64,000 bases of DNA from Phytopythium helicoides (lineage: Eukaryota > Oomycota > Peronosporomycetes > Pythiales > Pythiaceae): NCBI GenBank assembly GCA_024867545.1, contig JANFNE010000001.1:1-64000 (forward strand), read 5' to 3'. Below, piece by piece: positions 8,794 through 18,323 of the stretch. Made by a program: the position numbers and the translations under genes. The first letter of the stretch is position 1; every line of letters begins with the position of its first letter. The notes under the pieces were generated by a model that saw nothing but the letters and a program-made list of their open reading frames with translations, did not search any database and was not told where the DNA came from.

Positions 8794-10584
8794 TCAAAGC
8801 AGCGGAGAGGTTTCTTGGGGCGATCCGATAGCAGTCGAACGCGAGTTCTTGGCGACAAACTTGGCAATCAGGACTCCAGCGAAGGCAAGCCCGACTACTG
8901 CAACTGGAGCTCCCCAGTTGAATTGCACCTCAGTAGTTTTCGATGCTGATGGAGGGCCAACCGGCGTGAGCGCCGACGCCGAGGCAACGATCGGGGAAGC
9001 TTTGTTTGTCAGCCACCCGCCTGTCGGAGGCAGACACTTTGTCTTGGCCAACTGCGAGAACCACTTGGCTGCAGGTCGCGGCACACGAGCAAGATCTCCA
9101 GCGCGAGGCGTGTATCCGTTCTTACTGCCGGCCTCAGGAGGGAAGTTCACGTAGAACAACCCGAAGCGAGTGCTGTAGTAGCCCCACTCGAAATTGTCAA
9201 GAAGAGACCACGCTGTGTATCCGATGACGGGGATTTTCTCCTCCACGACGGCGATGTAGACTTGCTCCAAGAACGCCTGATAAACTGCGAGCTGCTCGGC
9301 GTTCTCGATCTCGTCTGAGCCGCACCACCCGTTCTCCGTGAGCAGGATGTCGGCGTTTGGATCCTTGGAATGGACCCACTTGATCATCTCGAGGTAGCCA
9401 GGAGGGTAGGCCGTGTCCTGCTCGCAGTAGATGTTCCCGTACCGATCGGGTTGCCCAACGTGCGATCCCGGAACGATATGCGTGTCGTCAAGGCCCTTGT
9501 CAGATTCCCAACCAGGCGACAAACTCGAGCAGTTCACGCGCGAGCCCAGAGCATCACAGTCTTGTACGCGGCGGGAGGCATAATGATTCATCATTAGGAT
9601 GTCGTACGAGCCCTTGATCATCGCCGCCTCCTGCTCCGTGAAGCGCGGGAGCTTGTCCCCCGCGCGCTCACGCATCACAGCAGGGAAGTCTCCCGTGAGC
9701 ATCGGTTCCAAAAACCAGCCAAAGTCGAACTCGAGTCCGCGCTGAGCTGCAGCAACGTCCTTCGGGTTGCTCGGATCTAGCGGGTAGTAGTACTGCGAAA
9801 CCAGCACCATCCCAATGCGAGCGTCGCTACGCACGATGCCCTGGTCTCGGAGTGCGCGGAAGGTCTTCACAGCGCGGCCGTGCGCCACCAGAGCATGGTG
9901 GGAAACCACGTACGCGTCTGTCTCGGAACCACGATAGCCTGGTGCGTGGATGCCGGTGCCATAGCCCATACCAACGAACGAGAATGGCTCGTTGAATGTC
10001 GTCCAGTACTTGACGTGGGAGCCAAACTCACGGAAGAGCAGCGCTGCGAAACGAGAGAAGTGCACGCCGATGTTTCGGTTGAGCCAGCCTGGAGGAGTGA
10101 GCTCGGTCTGGAGCTCGGACGGCAGGTCCCAATGGTAGATCGTGAGAATGGGCTCAATGTTGTTAGCCTTGAGCTCATCCATGAGCGAGTGGTAGAACGC
10201 GAGACCTTGGGGGTTGACCTCCATCTGGCGCACCGTAGCGTTCCAGTTCATGATGCGCGACCACGAGATGGAGAGACGAAAGGACTGGAGCCCCATATCC
10301 TTCATGAGCTGGATGTCGCTCTTGTAGCGGTGGTAGAAGTCGTCGGCCACATTCGCGCACTTGAGTTCCGGTCGCTCTCTGCAGAAGTCATCCCAGATGC
10401 TTGGCGTGCGCCCCGACTCGTTCCACGCACCCTCGACTTGCGGCGCCGCAGTGGCCGCACCAAACATGAAGTCACTCGGGAAGCATCGCTCCTGGGTCGC
10501 TGCAGCAAGAGGAAGAAGCGTTGATATCGCCACGACGGCTACGACACCTAGCTGCTTGAGCCTGCTGGAGATTCGCGACGCCAT
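8794..10584 (-). CDS. GH1 beta-glucosidase, membrane-anchored, ExxxLL tail (loop gene of repeat 1)
   Basis: Complete 596-residue GH1 enzyme and the only gene between the arms of inverted repeat 1. The ATG at 10584 opens a signal peptide with a basic start (MASRISSRLKQLGVVAVVAI). Glu199 (TFNEP) and Glu417 (TENGW) are present, as are YHWDLP and NFEWGY. A Thr/Ser/Pro-rich linker, a membrane helix (about 554-574) and a tail ending QETSPLL, an acidic dileucine signal, follow. It differs clearly from the genes in the arms, so it was not part of the duplication. It is divergent with the gene at 11088 across 503 bases. No intron. Confidence 0.95.
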   Translation of the reverse strand: MASRISSRLKQLGVVAVVAISTLLPLAAATQERCFPSDFMFGAATAAPQVEGAWNESGRTPSIWDDFCRERPELKCANVADDFYHRYKSDIQLMKDMGLQSFRLSISWSRIMNWNATVRQMEVNPQGLAFYHSLMDELKANNIEPILTIYHWDLPSELQTELTPPGWLNRNIGVHFSRFAALLFREFGSHVKYWTTFNEPFSFVGMGYGTGIHAPGYRGSETDAYVVSHHALVAHGRAVKTFRALRDQGIVRSDARIGMVLVSQYYYPLDPSNPKDVAAAQRGLEFDFGWFLEPMLTGDFPAVMRERAGDKLPRFTEQEAAMIKGSYDILMMNHYASRRVQDCDALGSRVNCSSLSPGWESDKGLDDTHIVPGSHVGQPDRYGNIYCEQDTAYPPGYLEMIKWVHSKDPNADILLTENGWCGSDEIENAEQLAVYQAFLEQVYIAVVEEKIPVIGYTAWSLLDNFEWGYYSTRFGLFYVNFPPEAGSKNGYTPRAGDLARVPRPAAKWFSQLAKTKCLPPTGGWLTNKASPIVASASALTPVGPPSASKTTEVQFNWGAPVAVVGLAFAGVLIAKFVAKNSRSTAIGSPQETSPLL

Positions 10585-11087
10585 GGCTGCTGGAAGCCTG
10601 GCCTAGGAAACAATGAGCCACCGAGAAGTCGGATCCACCACCACACCGCTCACGCCGAGGCTTGAAGGTCTCAAGTGACTGAGGCTTGGACCATCCCTTC
10701 CGGTGGCGCCATCTTCAATGCGTGGTAGAGCAACGTCGCCGCCGTCACGTCCATCAACGTCGTTGCCGAGGTGCATCCACGCCCGCAATGATTGCCGACG
10801 GCACGTTGTGCCCTGGCCATGCGCTGATGGCCACCCATGCGGCAAAGTCTGAAGCAGACCTGTTTCTAGTACGAGATGCAACTCCGCGGTGCAACTCCTG
10901 CTTACGTCGTGCGGGAGCGACGTAAGCGCAGCGCGCTGCATCCACGGCGACAGTGATGGCTCACCCAGCATCCTGATCCAGCTCTGGAGCTGCTTGCAGA
11001 ACGAGCGAGCAAGTTCTCGCTCAGTCTCCTACTCGCTCGACGGCGTTCGCAAGGCCCAAGTCGACCCAGCAGACCAGATCAGCGCAG
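10585..11087. other. Divergent promoter region between two GH1 genes
   Basis: Head-to-head spacer of 503 bases. Near the right side, GCTCAGTCTCC (about 11019-11029) is an initiator-like site about 60 bases before the ATG at 11088. Nothing coding is recognised. Confidence 0.5.
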
Positions 11088-12809
11088 ATGAGGATCACCG
11101 CCTACGTCGCTGCGCTCGCGGCCGCTACCACGGCGCTGCTCGCCACCTCCTCCACCTCAGTTCACGCTGCCGAGCCCCGATGCTTCCCAGACGACTTCAT
11201 GTTCGGCTCGGCCACGGCTGCTTACCAGGTCGAGGGAGCCGTCAAGGAGGGAGGACGCACGCCAAGCATCTGGGACGACTTCTGCCGCGAGAAGGAGGGA
11301 TACCTCTGCGCCAACGTCGCGGATGACTTCTATCACCGCTACAAGAGCGACATCCAGCTCATGAAGGAGACGGGTCTGCAGTCGTTCCGCTTCTCCATCT
11401 CGTGGTCGCGCATCATGAACTGGGATGCCGCCACTCGCCGCATGAAGGTGAACCCGGAGGGTGTTGCGTTCTACCACTCGGTGGTGGACGAGCTCAAGGC
11501 GAACGGCATCGTTCCGATCCTGACGCTGTACCATTGGGACCTGCCGTCGGAGCTTCAGGCGCAGCTCGACCCTCCTGGGTGGTTGAACGCGGAGATCCAG
11601 GATCACTTTGTTGAGTACTCGGACCTCGTGTTCAATGAGTTCGGTCACAAGATTGACCTGTGGACGACCTTCAACGAGCCGTGGTCCATTGTGAACCTCG
11701 GATACGCTGTTGGTCGCCATGCTCCCGGGTTCTCGGGTTCAGACACCCAAGCGTACGTGGCATCTACCAACCTGCTTGTATCGCACGCCAAGTCGGTGCA
11801 GCGCTTCCGCGAGCTCAAGTCTCAGAGCGTCATCAACGACAAAGCTCGCATTGGTATTGTGCTTGTATCGCAGTACTACTACCCGCTTGATGCTTCGAAC
11901 CCCAAGGACGTGGCTGCTGCCCAGCGGGGCCTCGACTTCGACATGGGCTGGTTCCTGGAACCGATTGTCACTGGTGACTACCCTCCGATCATGCGAGAGA
12001 TAGCCGGCGACCGCATCCCTAAGTTCACGGCTGAAGAGTCGGCGCTGCTCAAGGGATCGTACGACCTCTTCATGCTCAACCATTACGGCTCAAATGCTGT
12101 CACGGACTGCGACTCTCCGGCTTCCAACACGCCATGCGCAACCTTGACTCCCGGCTGGGAAACTGACAAGGGCATTGACGCAACGCACTTGGTGCCGGGA
12201 TCGATGCAAGGAAAGGTCGACAAGTTAGGAAACAACTACTGCCAGTGGTTCACGGGCTATCCTCCCGGATACCTTGACATGATCAAATACATCCACAGCC
12301 ACAACCCGGTAGTCGACATCCTGCTGACGGAGAACGGCTGGTGCGGCAACGACGAGATCGAGAACTTGGACCAGCTCAAGTACTTCAAGCTCTTCGTGGA
12401 GCAGGTCTACAAGGCCGTCGTGGAGGAGAAGATCCCCGTCATCGGCTACACCGCGTGGTCCTTCCTCGATAACTACGAATGGGGTTCGTACGGCCCTCGC
12501 TTCGGAATGTACTACGTGAACTTCACGTCTGAAGCCGGGTCGCCGGATTTCTATGAGCCGAAGCCGACGGACCTGGCTCGCATTCCTCGTCCGAGTGCCA
12601 AGTGGTTCAAGAAGGTGGCGACGACCAAGTGCCTCGACGGCTGGAGCGAGCTTGATAGCACGCGCGCTGTGGCTGCTACGACGTCGAGCTCGAGCCACAC
12701 GATTGGCATCACGGTCGGCGTTGTGGTTGTTGTGGGTGCCGTCGCTGCGGCGGTGGTTGTGATCCAGCGCAAGCGCCGTGCCGGCTACGAGAGCCTCCCG
12801 CGCGCTTAG
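11088..12809 (+). CDS. GH1 beta-glucosidase, membrane-anchored, YxxPhi tail (mosaic repeat copy)
   Basis: Complete 573-residue GH1 enzyme, partner of the gene at 6527-8248. The signal peptide begins MRITAYVAAL. Glu197 (TFNEP) and Glu415 (TENGW) are the catalytic pair; the membrane helix lies at about 533-558 and the tail carries YESL. From 11682 to 12311 the sequence departs from its partner. There it resembles the subfamily of the genes at 2115 and 18324 ([28 protein letters not shown]). Outside this tract few changes are visible, for example Ala against Thr in the QLDPPGW region. This is best explained by gene conversion in one of the two arms. Confidence 0.95.
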   Translation: MRITAYVAALAAATTALLATSSTSVHAAEPRCFPDDFMFGSATAAYQVEGAVKEGGRTPSIWDDFCREKEGYLCANVADDFYHRYKSDIQLMKETGLQSFRFSISWSRIMNWDAATRRMKVNPEGVAFYHSVVDELKANGIVPILTLYHWDLPSELQAQLDPPGWLNAEIQDHFVEYSDLVFNEFGHKIDLWTTFNEPWSIVNLGYAVGRHAPGFSGSDTQAYVASTNLLVSHAKSVQRFRELKSQSVINDKARIGIVLVSQYYYPLDASNPKDVAAAQRGLDFDMGWFLEPIVTGDYPPIMREIAGDRIPKFTAEESALLKGSYDLFMLNHYGSNAVTDCDSPASNTPCATLTPGWETDKGIDATHLVPGSMQGKVDKLGNNYCQWFTGYPPGYLDMIKYIHSHNPVVDILLTENGWCGNDEIENLDQLKYFKLFVEQVYKAVVEEKIPVIGYTAWSFLDNYEWGSYGPRFGMYYVNFTSEAGSPDFYEPKPTDLARIPRPSAKWFKKVATTKCLDGWSELDSTRAVAATTSSSSHTIGITVGVVVVVGAVAAAVVVIQRKRRAGYESLPRA

Positions 12810-13338
12810 ATTCGTGGCGAGTGGCTTTCGCGATTGCGAGTACGTTGAGAGCATTGACAATTAGGATGGATCGGCAAAAAAAAAAACACGATCCGCATCA
12901 ATTTTGTACCGTTCACCTGAACGTTTGCTGCTGCAACGCTTCCATGTTGAAGTTGACAACCCCGACTGACTTTCGCCCATGCTGGCTAGAATGCTGTCGG
13001 CGGATGTCTGGTTCAGGGAGTGGAGGCGCAGCACACAGCACACGGATGCGGGCGCTCGGCATCGGCAATTCGGATTTGAATTCACATAGGAAGCGCGCTA
13101 ATCCTCAGACTTAACCTGGTCAGCGGAAAGTGTGGTGATCGGTGGCCATCAATGTCATCGCATCAGCCACGCATCAGCACTGACGCGACCAACTTCAACG
13201 CATGTCTCTGCATGTGCGAGCGCGATCGCAGCTCGCTCAACCCGTCTTTGCACGAAACTCCTTGCTTCTCGGGACTCGGTGGCACACGACTCGCTCAGTT
13301 TCAGATCGACCGCTTCGAGCGAACCTCGTTCGGCGGAA
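12810..13338. other. Spacer between tandem GH1 genes (right repeat arm)
   Basis: Mirror of 5998-6526, including the 11-base A run near 12876-12886 and the initiator-like CTCAGTTTCAGATC before the start at 13339. No gene is seen. Confidence 0.55.
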
Positions 13339-15144
13339 ATGGTGACTCGAGCTCTTTGCGCTGCCGTTTTCGCGGTCTTCAGCCTCGGGACTTTGGTGGC
13401 GTCGGGTGCTCCGGAGACTGCTACGGCTGTCAGCAAGTCGTCGCTGTCCAAGTGTTTTCCCGATTACTTCATGTTCGGCTCGGCGACAGCGGCGTACCAG
13501 GTCGAGGGAGCCGTCAAGGAAGGTGGCCGCACACCAAGCATCTGGGACGACTACTGCCGTGAACAACCTGGCGTGATGTGTGCGAACGTCGCGGATGACT
13601 TCTACCACCGCTACAAGAGCGACGTCCAGCTCATGAAGGAGACGGGTCTGCAGTTGTTCCGCTTTTCCATCTCGTGGTCCCGTGCAATGAACTGGGACCC
13701 TGAAACGCGTCGAATGAGGCCCAACCCTGAAGGCATCGCGTTCTATCACTCGCTGATCGACGAAATGCTGCAAAGCAACATCCAGCCTATTCTGACGCTT
13801 TATCACTGGGACCTGCCGTCGGAGCTTCACAAACAACTGGCGCCTCCGGGCTGGCTCAACATGGAGTTGGTTGACCACTTTGTCGAGTACGCGACGCTCA
13901 TGTTCCACGAGTTCGGCAGCAAGGTCCAGTTCTGGTCGACGTTCAACGAGCCGCTGTCGTTCATTCTTGGAGGATACGGAAAGGGTTTCAACGCGCCAGG
14001 TTTCAGCGGCTCTCCTACATACGAGTACACCGTCTCGCACACCGTTCTTGTCGCTCACGGCAAGGCGGTGAAGGTTTTTCGGGAACTTCGAGACCAGGGA
14101 TCTGTTGTGCGTAGCGATGCGCGCATCAGTATCGTCCTGGTGACCAACTTTTACTACCCGCTCAACGCCTCCAATCCACGCGATGTCGCTGCTACCGAGG
14201 TCGCAAAGCAATTTGACATGGGATGGTTCTTCTTGCCGCTCGTCTCTGGCGACTACCCGACTGTAATGCGAGAGCGTGCCGGTGACCGACTTCCAGTGTT
14301 TTCAGAGGAGGAAGTGGCGCTCGTGAAAGGCTCCTACGACCTTTTCATGGTCAACCATTACTACTCGCGTGCTGTTACGACGTGCGACGCTCCCGAGTCC
14401 AAATCCCCGTGTGGATCTCTCTTCCCCGGCTGGGACGCTGATCGGGCACTCGATGACACGCACATTATGCCTGGAACGATTCGAGGCAAGACCGACCGTA
14501 CTGGAAACAACTACTGCGAGCATTTTACGGGATATGCGCCGGGATACCTCGACATGATGCGGTGGGTGCACGCGTACGAACCGAGCGTCGACATCCTTCT
14601 GACTGAGAACGGCTGGTGTGGCAACGGCGACATCGACGACCCCGGTCAGCTCATATACTACAAGGCATTCCTTGCGCAGACCTACACGGCGGTGGTGGAC
14701 GAGAAACTACCAGTCATCGGCTACACTGCCTGGTCCCTACTTGACAATTTCGAATGGGGTTCGTTTGGTCCTCGCTTCGGGTTGTTTTTCGTCAACTTCA
14801 GCTCTCGAGCGGGTTCGCGCGACTACTACGAGCCGAAGCCGACGGATCTGGCTCGTGTTCCTCGATTGGGGGCGAAATGGTACCAGAAGCTGGCGACGAC
14901 GAAGTGCCTTGAAGGCTGGGAATACGATGAGGAAGTGTTCGTCGCGAGCAATACAGAAGCTGATGCCATTGTCCAAGAAACGGGTGCTGACGCATCGTTG
15001 GAAGTCGAGTCGAGGAGCTCCATTCCGTACTATGCCACTTGCTGGTTGCTCTCGATGGTCATGGTGGGCTGCGCCATGGTGGCTCAGCGAATGCGCTATC
15101 AGCGTCTTCTCCGTTCGATGGAGCGGATGCCGCTGCTGCAGTGA
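13339..15144 (+). CDS. GH1 beta-glucosidase, membrane-anchored, ExxxLL tail (inverted-repeat copy B)
   Basis: Complete 601-residue GH1 enzyme, twin of 4192-5997. The ATG at 13339 opens the signal peptide; the frame is open to 13132, but that extension lacks features of a secreted protein. Glu204 and Glu423 are present. At codon 106 a TCG (Ser) has become TTG (Leu) at base 13655, in the motif that reads QSFRF in most paralogs (TSFRF in two). The membrane helix and the ERMPLLQ tail match the twin. With a single noticed replacement in 601 codons, the duplication is recent or the arms are kept alike by conversion. Confidence 0.95.
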   Translation: MVTRALCAAVFAVFSLGTLVASGAPETATAVSKSSLSKCFPDYFMFGSATAAYQVEGAVKEGGRTPSIWDDYCREQPGVMCANVADDFYHRYKSDVQLMKETGLQLFRFSISWSRAMNWDPETRRMRPNPEGIAFYHSLIDEMLQSNIQPILTLYHWDLPSELHKQLAPPGWLNMELVDHFVEYATLMFHEFGSKVQFWSTFNEPLSFILGGYGKGFNAPGFSGSPTYEYTVSHTVLVAHGKAVKVFRELRDQGSVVRSDARISIVLVTNFYYPLNASNPRDVAATEVAKQFDMGWFFLPLVSGDYPTVMRERAGDRLPVFSEEEVALVKGSYDLFMVNHYYSRAVTTCDAPESKSPCGSLFPGWDADRALDDTHIMPGTIRGKTDRTGNNYCEHFTGYAPGYLDMMRWVHAYEPSVDILLTENGWCGNGDIDDPGQLIYYKAFLAQTYTAVVDEKLPVIGYTAWSLLDNFEWGSFGPRFGLFFVNFSSRAGSRDYYEPKPTDLARVPRLGAKWYQKLATTKCLEGWEYDEEVFVASNTEADAIVQETGADASLEVESRSSIPYYATCWLLSMVMVGCAMVAQRMRYQRLLRSMERMPLLQ

Positions 15145-15737
15145 GAGAGAAAGAAGTTGCAAGCCAATGCTTTCGGTTTTAGTTTTTTGTTTGTTTGTTT
15201 TGTTTTGTTTGTTTGTTTCGGAGTAATTTTGCTTGACCAAGCGACCCGTATTCCTTTCATCACTGAAGTGTTGGGCAAGCAATTGTAGCCTCTCCATGAG
15301 AAGCTCTGAGCACGGCACGCTCTCGGTACGTTCGTTTTTAGTGTTGGTGCATCCCTGCTGAAGACTTTACGCTAGACACGGCATCGGACATTCATCTCAT
15401 TTCCCCTAAATGACTAAGCGGTGACAGCATTCACCAAAGTCAGGAAAAGGTTGAATGTTTCACCGATAGTCGCGATTTCATTGTGTTGGCCTACTGTAGC
15501 GACTTCTCTTCTCCGCTTCAAGATGTCGAACATCAGAGACGCAAATCGTGTCTCGTGAAGCTCAGCTTTTTTATCACTGATCTCTTCGGAATCGTGTCAA
15601 ATAAGTTGTGAGCTTTTCTTTTCTTTTGGGATATTGAAAGCTGCATGCCAGTTTCAACGCTACTCCGAGTTTCTCTGCCGAACATTCGCAACACACAGCA
15701 ATGCATGCGCCAAAACTTCCTGCCGTCAACCACGCGC
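15145..15737. other. Convergent 3' spacer, outer end of inverted repeat 1
   Basis: Lies between stops at 15144 and 15738. The first 250 bases belong to the right arm of inverted repeat 1 and contain the TTTG-rich simple repeat at about 15176-15216. The rest is unique sequence with no gene seen. Confidence 0.55.
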
Positions 15738-17492
15738 TTACAGCAGCGGAGTGCGCTCACCACGGGTTCCGCGGGACTGCAAGAAACGGCGAATGGCGAG
15801 ACCGATGAGCGCGGCCGCAGCCACAGCCACCACAACGATGCCCACGACCGTCCATGGCGAAAGTCCATCGTCCGAGGGCGGCGAGCTAGTACTCGTGCTA
15901 GCCTCCGGGGAACTAGTGGGGACTTCCGTAGGCGCCGTCGCGCTCCAGTCGGCAGCGGGAAGGCACTTAGTCTTGGCGAGCTGGGAGAACCACTTGGCCG
16001 ACGGACGAGGAATGCGCTCGAGGTCCGAGGGACCAGCCTCGAAGTAGTCCGGCGAGCCCGTCTGCGAGGTGAAGTTCACGTAGTACAAACCAAAGCGAGG
16101 CTGGAACGACCCCCACTCGTAGTTATCCATCATGGACCACGCCGTGTAGCCGATGATGGGGATCCCTTCCTCATTGACCGCCTTGTAGACCTGGTCCAAG
16201 TAGGACTCGTAGTACCAGAGCTGGTCTGGGTTGTCGACGACGTCGTTGCCGCACCAGCCGTTCTCCGTGAGCAGGATCTCGGCCGACGTGTCGTACTTGT
16301 GCGTCCACTTGATCAGCTCCAAGTAGCCAGGCGGGTAGGCTGTGAACCATGCGCAGTTGTAGTTGCCAGCGCTATCCTTGCTAGAGCGCCGGCCGCCCTC
16401 CGGCATACGAGAGTCATCGACGCCCTTGTCATGCTCCCACCCTAGCGAAAGCTTGTCGCATGAAGTCTCCGACGTGGGCGAGTCGCAGTCCGTGATCAGC
16501 TTAGATGCGTAATGATTCAACATGAAGAGGTCGTAGGAGCCTTTGAGCAGCGCCGACTCTTCCTCCGAGAAGCGAGGAAGACGGTCACCGACGCGCTGCT
16601 TCATGACCTCAGGGTAGTCGCCAGTCACGATAGGCAAATGGAACCAGCCAAAGTCGAACTGGAGAGCGCGCTCAGCAGCGTCGACATCCTTGGGGTTCGA
16701 CGGGTCCAGAGGGTATGCAAAGTGCGCAACGTTGACGATGCCGATACGAGCGTCGGCGCGCACAGTCCCGTTCTCGACCGCTCGAAGGTCGCGGAAGATC
16801 TTGACAGCCTTTGCATGCGACACCAGCAGGTTGTACGCGGCCTCGTACGTGTTGGTGGACGAGCCCGTGAAGCCCGGGGCGTGCGCGCCGGTGCCGTAGC
16901 CCTGAGTCACGAATGAGTACGGCTCGTTGAACGTGGTCCAGAACTTGACCTTGTGGCCGAACTCGTGGAAGATGAGCGTGGCATACTCGACGTAGTGTTG
17001 CTGGATCTCCGGGTTGAGCCATCCAGGCGGCGACAGCTGCGTCTGGAGCTCGGACGGCAGGTCCCAGTGGTAGAGCGTCATGATGGGCTCGAGCTGGTTG
17101 CGGTTGAGCTCGTCGATGAGTGCGTGGTAGAAGGCGATGCCCTCTGCGTTGGGCTTCATGCGGCGCGTGGCAGGGTCCCAGTTCATGGCGCGCGACCATG
17201 AGATGGAGAAGCGGAAGGACTGGAGTCCGTCCTGGACCATGAGCTGGATGTCGTCGCGGTAGCGGTGGAAGAAGTCGTCGGCCACGTTGGCGCACACGTA
17301 GCCGGGCTTCTCTCTGCAGAAGTCGTCCCAGATGCTGGACGTGCGGTGGCTCTCGGCCACGGCGCCCTCGACCTGGTACGAGGCCGTGGCCGTGCCGAAC
17401 AGGAAGCTCTGGGGGAAGCAGCGCTCTCCCTCGGCTGCGACGGAGCCCACGGCCGCGGCCAGCAGCGCGGCGGCGCTCGCGATCCAACGCAT
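15738..17492 (-). CDS. GH1 beta-glucosidase, membrane-anchored, ExxxLL tail
   Basis: Complete 584-residue GH1 enzyme. The frame is open 112 codons upstream, but the ATG at 17492 opens the signal peptide (MRWIASAAALLAAAVGSVAAEG). Glu190 (TFNEP) and Glu410 (TENGW) are the catalytic pair. A Ser/Thr/Pro linker, membrane helix (about 546-566) and basic tail ending GERTPLL follow. It is closest to the gene at the left edge of the window: PEGGRRS, the NYNC cysteine and the RGxxGER tail are shared. It is divergent with the gene at 18324. No intron. Confidence 0.95.
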   Translation of the reverse strand: MRWIASAAALLAAAVGSVAAEGERCFPQSFLFGTATASYQVEGAVAESHRTSSIWDDFCREKPGYVCANVADDFFHRYRDDIQLMVQDGLQSFRFSISWSRAMNWDPATRRMKPNAEGIAFYHALIDELNRNQLEPIMTLYHWDLPSELQTQLSPPGWLNPEIQQHYVEYATLIFHEFGHKVKFWTTFNEPYSFVTQGYGTGAHAPGFTGSSTNTYEAAYNLLVSHAKAVKIFRDLRAVENGTVRADARIGIVNVAHFAYPLDPSNPKDVDAAERALQFDFGWFHLPIVTGDYPEVMKQRVGDRLPRFSEEESALLKGSYDLFMLNHYASKLITDCDSPTSETSCDKLSLGWEHDKGVDDSRMPEGGRRSSKDSAGNYNCAWFTAYPPGYLELIKWTHKYDTSAEILLTENGWCGNDVVDNPDQLWYYESYLDQVYKAVNEEGIPIIGYTAWSMMDNYEWGSFQPRFGLYYVNFTSQTGSPDYFEAGPSDLERIPRPSAKWFSQLAKTKCLPAADWSATAPTEVPTSSPEASTSTSSPPSDDGLSPWTVVGIVVVAVAAAALIGLAIRRFLQSRGTRGERTPLL

Positions 17493-17540
17493 GGCAACGC
17501 TCTGGTGCTCTGGAGCTCTGCGAGTCGCACGGAGCAAGCG

Positions 17541-17555
17541 AGTTGGTGAGTGAGC
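17541..17555 (-). promoter_or_regulatory. Initiator-like site
   Basis: Read on the minus strand it is GCTCACTCACCAACT, close to the oomycete initiator with a following CA-rich element. It lies about 50-60 bases before the ATG at 17492, the expected distance. Confidence 0.45.
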
Positions 17556-18291
17556 GAGCAGCGGCGGCAGCCGCAGCGCCGGAGCAGCGTGGCCAACAAT
17601 CCGCGGAACGAGCAGCTCCGCAAGCTTCAATATGTGACGCGCGCAGGAGGGTAGCGGGAGCGAAACCAGGTGAATTGAAAAATTAATATCTCGAGCTTTG
17701 CATGAAAATGATTCCTGTTCCGCTGTCCATATCACCGTGATTTGAGAAAAGCACAAGATCGGCCACGAATCTTTGATGCCCCTTCCCCGTCTATGCGCGC
17801 CACGCAGGACGCGCGCGACCAAGTGCATAATCGAATCGAGTCAGCCACGGTCTCATCAAAGATCCGTGGCGTCCGTCCTCGCTGATCATGCAGGTGCCTG
17901 CGAGGGCCGAGCCACTGCGCTCGCTCTTCGCCTGCTCCTCGCGCAATGACGCCACGCGCGAGTGTCGCAGAGCCGCGTGGGCTCCACGCTTTGCGTTCGG
18001 CTCGTAGTCTGACGCAGCATTGGCTCGCTGATCACCGATGCCCTCCGACCTGCTGCGCTCGTTTACAGCATGCCAAGCTGCCGTTTGCAACGTCTGCTGA
18101 CTGTTGAAGGCGGTCCGACTGCGGTGGTGCCGTGTTGAGTGGTCGATCCGAGGTGATCGGCATGATGTTCAATGCGCAGCAATCTGGGGGGCGTGGTTGA
18201 ACTCACACAGGTTTCGTGTGCACTTGAGATTGGACTTCAACTCCAATCGTAACGAGCCATCCAAGGCGACCGGCAGCTCGCGAGCTTGAGC

Positions 18292-18308
18292 GCTCACTTT
18301 GCGATTGG
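18292..18308 (+). promoter_or_regulatory. Oomycete initiator-like site
   Basis: GCTCACTTTGCGATTGG fits the initiator plus flanking element, with C in place of T after TCA. It lies about 20-30 bases before the ATG at 18324, which predicts a very short 5' UTR. Confidence 0.5.
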
Positions 18309-18323
18309 AGCGGCGCTTCCGAC

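Larger units (their letters stand above)
11088..15396. repeat. Right arm of large inverted repeat 1
   Basis: Reverse-complement partner of 3940-8248, starting exactly at the start codon at 11088 and running through two GH1 genes to about 15396. Flanks on both sides are unrelated to those of the left arm. The loop between the arms is 2.8 kb (8249-11087). Confidence 0.93.
17493..18323. other. Divergent promoter region between two GH1 genes
   Basis: Head-to-head spacer of 831 bases, the longest within the array apart from the one holding the Fanzor fragment. Initiator-like sites lie close to both starts: minus strand at 17541-17555 and plus strand at 18292-18308. The middle shows no gene. Confidence 0.6.

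Noticed and set aside
13132..13338. 69-codon N-terminal extension of the GH1 gene at 13339 (and mirror at 5998-6204)
   Set aside because: The ATG at 13339 begins a clear signal peptide, which must be at the N terminus. The extension is likely 5' leader.
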